Assembly (NCBI GenBank): GCA_903929885.1
Contig: CAIYWI010000097.1
Location: 179,266-243,265 of the forward strand
From: an uncultured Phycisphaerales bacterium
Lineage (GTDB): Bacteria > Planctomycetota > Phycisphaerae > Phycisphaerales > UBA1924
Direction of reading: 5' to 3'
DNA length: 64,000 nt
The position numbers and the translations under genes were made by a program. The notes beneath the pieces were generated by a model that saw only the letters and a list, made by a program, of their open reading frames with translations, was not told the origin of the DNA and ran no database searches. Each line of letters starts with the position of its first letter. Position 1 is the stretch's first letter. Shown piece by piece: positions 58,057 to 64,000 of the stretch.

Positions 58057-58668
58057 TCAGGAGGCGCGAGGCGTCGGAGTGACCAGCGACCCCGCCGCGA
58101 TCGAGAAGGTGTCAAGGGTCCGTTCGATCAGGGCGTCGGCGGCCATCGCCGATCCGGCTCGCTTGCCGAGTGAGCCGTCGAGCAGCAGCGTCGCGAGCCC
58201 ATGCACCATCGACCAGTGCATGGTCGTGATCACCCCGAGCCGCTCGGGCGATACCCGAGGCCCGGCGAAGCGCTCCTCGACCAGTCTGACGAGCACGGAA
58301 TACGCGCGTGTTCCCGCGGCGGCCGCCGCGGGGCAGGCCGACAGGTCGGCGAGTTCGGGCCTGAACATGACGCGAAACACCGCCGGGTTGCCGAGCGCGA
58401 AGTCGACGTACGCGCGGGCCGCGAGCCGCAGCCGCCGGGCGGGCTCGCCGCGGGCCCTTTCCGCGGCCTCGAGCATCTCCGAGAGTCGCGTGAACCCGCG
58501 CGCGACGAGTTCAGCGACGATGGCCTCCTTGCCGGCAAAGTGGTGGTACGGCGCCTGGTGGCTGACCCCCGCCCTACGGGCCACCTCCCGCAAGGAGAGC
58601 GAGCCGACCCCTCGCTCCTCGATCAGGGCGAGACTGGCCGCCAGGACTTGCTCTCGAAGGTCGGACAC
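58057..58668 (-). CDS. TetR/AcrR-family transcriptional regulator
   Basis: A 203-residue repressor-type protein. The N-terminal helix-turn-helix (about 20-48) reads GSLSLREVARRAGVSHQAPYHHFAGKEAI. The C-terminal part is a WHG-type ligand-binding domain with VFRVMFRPEL and a WSMVHGLATLLLDG stretch. The start is a GTG at 58668. Two identical palindromes lie just upstream and probably bind this protein. Its target gene is not evident: the plus strand beyond the operators leads into mobile-element sequence. Confidence 0.92.
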   Translation of the reverse strand: MSDLREQVLAASLALIEERGVGSLSLREVARRAGVSHQAPYHHFAGKEAIVAELVARGFTRLSEMLEAAERARGEPARRLRLAARAYVDFALGNPAVFRVMFRPELADLSACPAAAAAGTRAYSVLVRLVEERFAGPRVSPERLGVITTMHWSMVHGLATLLLDGSLGKRAGSAMAADALIERTLDTFSIAAGSLVTPTPRAS

Positions 58669-58689
58669 TCCACCATCGTCGCCCCCTCA

Positions 58690-58737
58690 CTTGACAGTGT
58701 CAAGCCGGACGGTACACTTTGCCTTGACAGTGTCAAG
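58690..58737. promoter_or_regulatory. Two identical 15-bp palindromes with divergent promoters (TetR operators)
   Basis: CTTGACAGTGTCAAG occurs at 58690-58704 and 58723-58737, 33 bp apart. Each contains TTGACA on both strands. Plus-strand promoter: TTGACA 58691-58696, 16 nt, TACACT 58713-58718. Minus-strand promoter toward tetR: TTGACA 58736-58731, 16 nt, TACCGT 58714-58709. A repressor bound here would close both promoters. Confidence 0.85.
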
Positions 58738-59041
58738 GCGGAGATGCGTCCCCGCCCTGTACAAGACCGTTTCGGAGGGTTGGCGGGCCACTCTCGGGGT
58801 GGCCCGATGGGTGTGCGATCGGCACGGGTTGTTAACGGGGACGGGCGGAAACCACGTTTTCAGGGCCGCCAGCGGGGTACAAATACTCCAGCCCCGCCCA
58901 GAAGTCTCACGAGGGTGAGGCGTGAGACTGGTTCAGGATAGCGGAATGGCCTGGATTTGTAGGGCGGCCGGGGCCGAGTCTCAGAATCTCACGATTTCGC
59001 ACTCTGCCCCCTGCCCCACCCCGGGCTCAGACGATTCGGTC
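58738..59041. other. Stretch between TetR operator and transposase, no recognised gene
   Basis: About 300 bp downstream of the plus-strand TetR-controlled promoter. Frames are open but none is protein-like or recognisable. An inverted repeat TCTCACG...CGTGAGA lies at 58905-58927. This may be the left flank of the mobile element and the remains of the gene once driven by the promoter. Confidence 0.4.
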
Positions 59042-60109
59042 ATGCCGAATCTCTTCCGCCGCCTGTTCGATGTCCTTGCCGGGTCTGCCCAAGCCGACCT
59101 GCGCCGCCAGATCCAGTACCTGAAAGCCGAGAACGAGGTCCTCCGCTCGAAGATCGACGGCCCCGTCCGGGTCTCGCCCGAGGAGCGGTCGCGGCTGGTC
59201 CGCTTGGCCAAGCCGCTGGGATCAGCCATCAAGGCGCTGGTGACGATCGTCACGCCTCAGACTTTCTTGCGGTGGATCCGAAACGCCGACAAGCGCCGGC
59301 CCAAGAAGAAAACCGGGCTGAAGCCGGGACGGCCAAAGTCACCCGAACAAATACGGCGGCTGGTTCTGAGGCTGGCGAGGGAGACGGGCTGGGGCTACAC
59401 CCGCATCCTCGGCGAGCTCAAGAAACTGGGCGTGAAGGTCTCCCGCAGCACCGTCGTCAACATCTTAAAGGACGCGGGGCTGCCGACCGGCCCGGAGCGT
59501 GGCGAGACGACCTGGGACCAGTTCATCAAGTCCCACGCCAAGACCCTTTGGGCGTGCGACTTCCTGCGGCACCGGATCGTCACGAAAAGGGGCTTCCGCG
59601 ACGCGTACACGCTCGTCTTCGTGAATGTCGCCACACGCCGGGCCGTCGCCACAGCGAGCACGGAGCACCCGGACGCCGCGTGGGTCGCGGCGCAGGTTCC
59701 GCTGTTCAAAGCCGCGGCCGGCGACGGCGCAACCGAGTGCCGCGTGCTCACCCGGGACAGCGACACGAAGTTCGGGCGGCCGTTCGACGATGCGCTGCGG
59801 GCTTACGCCATCACGCCGGTGCGCCTGCCGCACCGTGCTCCGAACCTCAACGCTCACGTCGAGCGATTCATTCAGACCGTGCAGGACGAGTGCCTGGACC
59901 GGTTCATCGTGCTGGGCACGCGGCATCTCGATCACCTGATCGCCGAGTTCCTTGAGCACTACAACCGGGAACGCCCACACTCGGCGATCGGGTTCCGCGC
60001 GCCGGTGGGCAGGCCTCCCCCGCTGCGATTGGCGAGTCAGCCTGGGACAGTCCGGTGCCGAACCCGGCTGGGCGGCGTGCTGAAGCACTACTACCGGGTG
60101 GCGGCGTAG
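59042..60109 (+). mobile_element. Integrase-core (DDE) transposase gene
   Basis: A 355-residue transposase. The N-terminus has a coiled-coil/helix region (LRRQIQYLKAENEVLRSK), then HTH-like helices with SPEQIRRLVLRLARETGWGYTRILGELKKLG, and the rve catalytic core with Asp173 (ACDFLRH), Asp239 (TRDSD) and Glu274 (NAHVERF), giving DX34E. The C-terminal HYNRERPHSAIGF is typical of IS3/IS481-like proteins. It resembles single-gene integrases frequent in planctomycete genomes. I could not find convincing terminal inverted repeats; the 58905-58927 inverted repeat is internal or flanking. Confidence 0.88.
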
Positions 60110-60134
60110 GTGCTCCGTCGCCGCGCGGCAGCAA

Positions 60135-60761
60135 TCACCACGATCGCTTCGCTCGCTTTGCCTCGAACGCGGCGGCGGTCTCCTCGAAAACCGCAACCAT
60201 GTCGGCGAGCTCATCGCCGAACCCGTAGCCGATGTCGCGGGCAGCTGTGGCGACGGCTCGGACTCGAGGCAAGAACACGCCGGCCCACTTCTGCCCGCTC
60301 TTGTCCTGGCACAGTTGCGAGGTCTCCGCGGCCACCGCACCCATGCTGTTGTACGGCCGCTCCTCGTCCCATCCGATCTCGTTCACGTAGTTCGTGCCGA
60401 CCTCGATGTAGTGCAGACCAAGGTCGATCGTGCCGCGGATGTCGAACCCGCCGAGCATCTCGGGAGCCGTGGTGACGCGGCGAAACTCCTTGATGAGGCG
60501 TCGGCACAGCGCCAGATCGCATCCGCCGTTGAGCCGTGGACCTCCGCGCGAGAAGAACTGCGCCGTGATCTTCGCCTTGTACCCGCCAAGCAGTTCGACC
60601 GACGCATCCTCATCACCTATCCAGGCCGCCAGGAACGCGCGGTTCTCCGGGGCGAGCTTGTAGAGATCATGCACCAGACCGCGGAGCGATTGGTCGTCCA
60701 TCTCCTCGAGCATGGCGGCGATGTTTCTCCAGAGTTTCGGCTCGGGTGTCGGCTTGGGCAT
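60135..60761 (-). CDS. DUF6155-like protein of unknown function
   Basis: A 208-residue soluble protein. It starts with helix-rich sequence (LRGLVHDLYKLAPENRAFLAAWIGDEDASVELLGGYKAKI), then a C-rich short stretch and IDLGLHYIEVGTNYVNEIGWDEERPYNSMG. This layout reminds me of DUF6155, seen mostly as an accessory gene. I hold that match with limited confidence. It lies 26 bp from the transposase stop, convergent, and 51 bp downstream of the next gene on the same strand. Confidence 0.65.
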   Translation of the reverse strand: MPKPTPEPKLWRNIAAMLEEMDDQSLRGLVHDLYKLAPENRAFLAAWIGDEDASVELLGGYKAKITAQFFSRGGPRLNGGCDLALCRRLIKEFRRVTTAPEMLGGFDIRGTIDLGLHYIEVGTNYVNEIGWDEERPYNSMGAVAAETSQLCQDKSGQKWAGVFLPRVRAVATAARDIGYGFGDELADMVAVFEETAAAFEAKRAKRSW

Positions 60762-60811
60762 CGGTGGATGGTAGATTCCTGATGCGAGCGGGCAGCGTTC
60801 GGCGCGAGCAC

Positions 60812-61990
60812 TCAGTACCCGTACGGCGACGGCAACTGCTCATCTAGCACCGACGGCGGGCTCCCCACGAGCGGGTCGTACCGATCGGCCTGATCCATCG
60901 CCCATTTGATCCACTGATCCATCTCGCTGCCGGGGTCGATCCTTCCGTGCTTCTTGAGGCCGAGGCCGCGGACGGTCTCCACATAGGCCCGTATCTCCTG
61001 GGCTTTGTGCCATGATGCGACCTCGCGATCGAGCCGTGCCAGGCGTTCCTTCTCCTTCTCCTGGGCGATGAACAGTTCCTTGCGCCGGCGCTCGCGGCCT
61101 TTCTGCTCACGATCACGCCGCTCCCGATCGAGACGTTCGGCACGGACGGCAACAGCCACCTTGACGACGCCTGCCAGAAATGAGTTCAAACCCTTCTCCA
61201 ACGGGCGCTTGGCGCTGTCCGACCAGCGCCGGCGCATGCCATTCCACAGGTTGGCGTTGACATGCAGCGCCAGAGTGCCCGATGGCGAGTGGTCATACTC
61301 CTGCCGCGGCTTCCAGTGGTACTTCTCGAAGTCCTTCTTCTGCTGAGCCGTCATCGGCCTCGGCGCTTTGTCAAGGTCCTCGCAGAGGAAGCACGTGATG
61401 GGTTCGTCGGCGACAGCGACCTTCAGTTCACGCCGGTCCTCGTTCCCAATAGTGACGTCGTAGCCACGGGCAGCGAACGCCTTGAGGAGCGAGTCCATGA
61501 TGCGCATGGCGCGGTCGAGTTGCTGCGGCGAGACGGTGACAGGCAAGCACGTGGGATCGGCAAGATGCACGAGGCCGTCCGCGCCCGGCTTCGCCTTGCC
61601 GAGGAACTTCAGGGAGCGGGCGACCGCCGGATGCGGATCCGCGAGCACGTCGGGCACGATCACCTCGTTGGCTTCGAGTTCCTCCGCGTCGATGATCCCC
61701 GTCGCCTTCCCGAGCTGGTCGGGGTCGGTTGCGACCTTTCGGTAGGTGTTGATCGTCACCTCAAGCTTCGTGTTTGCCGGCGGCGGCGGGAGCGGGATCT
61801 GCTCAACCGGCTTGCCGTGCTGCTTCTTGGCCCAGTAGCCGAGGCCCGGGATCGGAACCTCGAGGCGCCGGCACATCTTGGCCAGCCCCACGTCGGAGAT
61901 GCCGTACTCCTTGGCGACCACCGACACGGGCTGCGCCCAGACTTTCTCGTACAGTTCGTCACGGGACAGCTTGATGTTGGAAAAGGACAT
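60812..61990 (-). CDS. Accessory protein with N-terminal HTH-like segment, function unknown
   Basis: A 392-residue protein. The N-terminus IKLSRDELYEKVWAQPVSVVAKEYGISDVGLAKMCRRLEVPIPGLGYWAKKQHGKP is a well-known accessory-gene module that looks like a helix-turn-helix for DNA binding. The middle is mixed alpha/beta. Residues about 290-345 are a strongly charged Arg/Glu/Lys helix, probably a coiled coil. The C-terminus ends SPYGY. No enzyme motif is seen. A short copy of its 3' end recurs near 63829. It is divergent from the fic gene. Confidence 0.75.
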   Translation of the reverse strand: MSFSNIKLSRDELYEKVWAQPVSVVAKEYGISDVGLAKMCRRLEVPIPGLGYWAKKQHGKPVEQIPLPPPPANTKLEVTINTYRKVATDPDQLGKATGIIDAEELEANEVIVPDVLADPHPAVARSLKFLGKAKPGADGLVHLADPTCLPVTVSPQQLDRAMRIMDSLLKAFAARGYDVTIGNEDRRELKVAVADEPITCFLCEDLDKAPRPMTAQQKKDFEKYHWKPRQEYDHSPSGTLALHVNANLWNGMRRRWSDSAKRPLEKGLNSFLAGVVKVAVAVRAERLDRERRDREQKGRERRRKELFIAQEKEKERLARLDREVASWHKAQEIRAYVETVRGLGLKKHGRIDPGSEMDQWIKWAMDQADRYDPLVGSPPSVLDEQLPSPYGY

Positions 61991-62105
61991 GTCCAGATCC
62001 TCGGCAAGGGGCGATGGCCGCGGGAACCGACCCAAACGGCCTCAGCGAATGGTTTGCGTCCCAGAATCCCCGCGTTTGGCTGCTGCCAGGGCTTGCTGGT
62101 CTCGC

Positions 62106-62171
62106 GCTAGTCAAGCGGACTTGACTAACGGTCGATCCTAGTCAAGACTTCTTGACTAGCGGATCCCGCTA
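62106..62171. promoter_or_regulatory. Array of palindromic operators upstream of fic
   Basis: TAGTCAAG-CGGA-CTTGACTA lies at 62107-62126. CTAGTCAAG-ACTT-CTTGACTAG lies at 62137-62158. CTAGCGG-ATC-CCGCTAG lies at 62155-62171. The first two start 31 bp apart, about three helical turns. The third shares the CTAG ends and overlaps the second. They fill the space between the fic start and the divergent 392-residue gene. Confidence 0.8.
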
Positions 62172-62192
62172 GGAAAGGAACGCTGCCTAGCC

Positions 62193-63353
62193 ATGCCACG
62201 CACGACAGGGACATACCGGGTTTCCAGGGCTGGGGGGGCCGTAGGGGAGGACGTCCGGGCGTTCGTGCCTGCGCCGCTGCCGCCGGCCGATCCGCCGCTG
62301 GTGCTCGATGACCGGCTGACTGCGCTGCACGCCGAGGCGGTGACGGCCGTCGGCAAGCTCGGTGTCGCCGGCGCAATGGTGCCCAGCGCTCAGTGGTTCC
62401 TGTACGGCTTTGTCCGCAAGGAGGCGGTCGTCTCGTCGGAGATCGAGGGCACGCAGGCGACCCTTCAGGACGTGGTGACGTTCGAGGCGACCAAGCAGGC
62501 CGAACGCCCGGACGACGTCCGGGATGTCTGCAATTACGTCGATGCCCTGACCTTCGCCCGAAAGGAGATCGCCAGCGCCAAGGGGCTGCCCCTGAGCACA
62601 CGCCTGCTGTGCGAAGCCCACAAACGCCTGATGCGCGGTGTGCGCGGGGCGGACAAGATGCCCGGCGAAATCCGCCGCTCCCAGAACTGGATCGGCGGCA
62701 CGCGGCCGGGCAACGCCCGGTTCGTTCCGCCGCCGCCCGAGGTCGTGCCCGAGCTCGTGGCCCAGCTCGAGAAGTGGCTTCACTCGGACGATGCGCTGCC
62801 GCCGCTGGTCAAGGCTGGGCTGGCGCATGTGCAGTTCGAGACGATCCATCCGTTCCTGGACGGCAACGGCCGCATCGGCCGCCTGCTCATCACACTGCTT
62901 CTGGAGCACTGGGGCTTGCTCAAGAGCCCGATGCTGTACCTCAGCCTGGCGCTCAAGCGGCGTCAGCAGCAGTACTACGCGCATCTGACGGGGGTGCGCG
63001 ACGGCGGCGATTGGGAGGGCTGGACGGCGTTCTACCTCGAGTGCGTGCGCGAGGCTGCCGACGACGGCGTCCGTGCGGCCGAGAGGCTCTTCGCGCTGCT
63101 CGGCGAGGACCGGGCCCGCTTGATCGCATATGACAGCGTCACCGTGCCGGCGATCCGACTCCTTGATCTTCTTCCCTCGAGCCCGGTCGTGACCCTGCCC
63201 CTGGCCATCGAGTTGCTGGGCGTCAGCAAGCCCACGGCGATCAAGGCCATCGAAGCCCTTGAGGAGACGGGAATCCTCAAGGAGACCTCCGGCAAGCGTC
63301 GCGACCGTGTCTACGCCTATCAGAAGTACCTCGACGTGCTCACCGGCGAGTAA
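62193..63353 (+). CDS. Fic-family protein (AMPylation-type) with N-terminal inhibitory motif and winged helix
   Basis: A 386-residue Fic protein. The active-site motif HPFLDGNGRIGR has catalytic His219. An inhibitory SSEIEG sequence ([ST]xxxE[GN], Ser81-Glu85-Gly86) lies N-terminal, so it is a class II, self-inhibited Fic. The C-terminal 70 residues (LPLAIELLGVSKPTAIKAIEALEETGILKET) form a winged-helix DNA-binding domain. It may bind the palindromes just upstream and control itself. Fic enzymes transfer AMP or other groups to target proteins; the target is unknown. No Shine-Dalgarno stands out. Confidence 0.93.
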   Translation: MPRTTGTYRVSRAGGAVGEDVRAFVPAPLPPADPPLVLDDRLTALHAEAVTAVGKLGVAGAMVPSAQWFLYGFVRKEAVVSSEIEGTQATLQDVVTFEATKQAERPDDVRDVCNYVDALTFARKEIASAKGLPLSTRLLCEAHKRLMRGVRGADKMPGEIRRSQNWIGGTRPGNARFVPPPPEVVPELVAQLEKWLHSDDALPPLVKAGLAHVQFETIHPFLDGNGRIGRLLITLLLEHWGLLKSPMLYLSLALKRRQQQYYAHLTGVRDGGDWEGWTAFYLECVREAADDGVRAAERLFALLGEDRARLIAYDSVTVPAIRLLDLLPSSPVVTLPLAIELLGVSKPTAIKAIEALEETGILKETSGKRRDRVYAYQKYLDVLTGE

Positions 63354-63389
63354 GCCGGTCTCGGCATCACGCAATCGTGGAGCATGATC

Positions 63390-63629
63390 ATGCCCAAGAA
63401 ACACCCCGATTCGTCGCCCACGCAGATCTCCCCTGATGATCTGCCCTCGTCCGAGATCGACATTTCCGGGATCCACTTCCACATCGAGTTTGTGGATGTG
63501 CCGGACGCGAAAGAGCGCCATGAGCGCCTCATCGCACACATGGGAGACTGGCTGCTCGCCGAATGGGAACGTGAGCAGGCCGCAGAGACCGGCTGTCAAA
63601 GGTCACAAACTGTCCAGACGCGGGCGTAG
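63390..63629 (+). CDS. Small hypothetical protein downstream of fic
   Basis: A 79-residue protein. The acidic middle (SSEIDISGIHFHIEFVDVPDAKERHERLIAHMGDWLLAEWERE) looks like one beta hairpin and one helix. The start at 63390 is preferred to 63384 because GGAG lies 7 nt before it. It begins 36 nt after fic and may be co-transcribed. I know no family. Confidence 0.55.
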   Translation: MPKKHPDSSPTQISPDDLPSSEIDISGIHFHIEFVDVPDAKERHERLIAHMGDWLLAEWEREQAAETGCQRSQTVQTRA

Positions 63630-63728
63630 CGCTTTCTCGAACCGAATCATGGTGTCGATCAAGGCGTCTTTCGCGGCGGGCCAGTCGATCTCGTCCTTCC
63701 AACCCGCGACGTCGGCCGCCGCAGAGAT
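63603..63728 (-). pseudogene. C-terminal remnant, DUF4268-like
   Basis: On the minus strand an open stretch of 41 codons ends WKDEIDWPAAKDALIDTMIRFEKALRPRLDSL and a stop. This LIDxMIRFEKALRPRL tail is like the end of DUF4268 or related restriction-type proteins. Upstream in frame there is a stop, so the rest of the gene is lost. It overlaps the end of the 79-residue gene in antisense. Confidence 0.45.
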
Positions 63729-63828
63729 CCGGCATCACCGATGCGAAGGCAAGTCGCTCCAGGCGCATAAAGAAGCAACTCCGGAGCTGTGGAGTCGCTT
63801 CGGGGGACTGTGTGGGCGTTGTAAAGCC

Positions 63829-63886
63829 AGTACCCGTACGGCGACGGCGACTGTTCATCGACCCACGCATCACTTGCTGGCGTCAT
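63829..63886 (-). pseudogene. Decayed copy of the 3' end of the 392-residue gene
   Basis: The bases at 63829-63861 match the end of the gene at 60812 (60814-60846) with two or three differences, coding DEQSPSPYGY where the gene has DEQLPSPYGY. The original stop TGA is TGG here. It begins at an ATG overlapping the stop of the gene at the window edge (ATGA). The frame runs on to 63659 but that part looks like noise. Confidence 0.5.
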
Positions 63887-63999
63887 TGCTGATTGACGGC
63901 CTGGATCCAGGCGGCTTCGACCGCGGCCCTGTTGGATTGGAGGCTGGCGTAGGCGGTGGCGACGGCGGGGTTGCTGTCGTTTGCGAGGATGACGGCGCG
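63883..63999 (-). CDS. C-terminal end of an unidentified protein (start outside window)
   Basis: Open on the minus strand from the window edge to TGA at 63885-63883, 38 residues. The sequence is an Ala/Val-rich helix with LANDSNPAVATAYASLQSN and an end AAWIQAVNQQ. Codon third positions are GC-rich, as in real genes here. Too short to name. Confidence 0.45.
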   Translation of the reverse strand, partial: RAVILANDSNPAVATAYASLQSNRAAVEAAWIQAVNQQ

Positions 64000-64000
64000 G

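Noticed and set aside
58905..58927. Inverted repeat TCTCACG...CGTGAGA as a terminal repeat of the transposase element
   Set aside because: Both arms lie on the left side of the transposase, and I found no matching arm downstream of its stop, so it is not a pair of element ends.
63659..63886. 75-codon minus-strand ORF starting with ATGA overlap at the right edge
   Set aside because: Only its first 20 codons resemble a real protein (the repeated SPYGY end). The rest looks like read-through of broken sequence, so I list it as a decayed copy.

Overview
The window is about 64 kb of GC-rich bacterial chromosome, almost fully coding. It fits a planctomycete, most likely of the class Phycisphaerae. 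The pointers are a secreted protein with a C-terminal PAPG / hydrophobic helix / Arg-cluster sorting tail, an SHD1-type domain fused to a YHYH domain, several exported sulfatase/phosphoesterase-type proteins, a stand-alone integrase-core transposase of a type common in planctomycetes, a Minf_1886-family protein, and an enlarged ResB/CcsA pair. The lineage is inferred from gene content only. I saw no rRNA, tRNA or CRISPR array.

Layout. 1-575: 3' end of metF. 582-3358 (minus): MoxR ATPase coupled to a lipoprotein. 3508-6610: oxidative pentose-phosphate operon gnd-zwf-pgl. 6611-7231: 217-bp tandem repeat region and the metK terminator. 7232-9739 (minus): metK and hpd. 9848-13675: SDR, lipid kinase, ybeY, CBS-domain protein. 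13716-14690 (minus): ribokinase. 14855-18950: sthA, FkbM methyltransferase, MscS channel, NifU-like protein, csrA. 19125-23202: ndk (minus), hflX and a VKOR-DsbA-DsbA fusion. 23345-30519 (minus): nuoJKLMN. 30683-31908: pgsA-pgpA. 31972-39090 (minus): Minf_1886 protein, 3-methyladenine glycosylase, CcsA, ResB, amidohydrolase. 39338-45002: OmpA-like lipoprotein (plus), DUF2891 and DEAD-box helicase (minus), malic enzyme (plus). 45082-52125 (minus): TspO, then a tight cluster of exported proteins (sulfatase, unknown exported protein, metallophosphoesterase, SHD1-YHYH-PEBP fusion) and a small membrane protein. 52717-58668: OGT-like glycosyltransferase, sorting-tail protein, methyltransferase, peroxiredoxin-GNAT fusion, TetR regulator. 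58690-64000: accessory island with an integrase-type transposase, unknown genes, a Fic protein with palindromic operators, and decayed gene ends.

How the genes work together. gnd-zwf-pgl make NADPH and ribulose-5-phosphate, while sthA and malic enzyme act on the same nicotinamide pools. nuoJKLMN is the membrane half of complex I; the other subunits are outside the window. ResB and CcsA form a system II cytochrome c maturation pair. PgsA and PgpA are consecutive steps in phosphatidylglycerol synthesis.

Main signals. (1) Many first genes have a TANNNT hexamer 5-9 nt before the start codon and no Shine-Dalgarno, suggesting leaderless transcription. (2) Three terminator-like hairpins are each followed at once by the same octamer, TTGTCATT. 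(3) A cluster of exported proteins shares Arg/Gly-rich linkers and contains unusual fusions. (4) The Fic and TetR loci carry multi-copy palindromic operators, with the TetR target promoter leading into mobile-element DNA.
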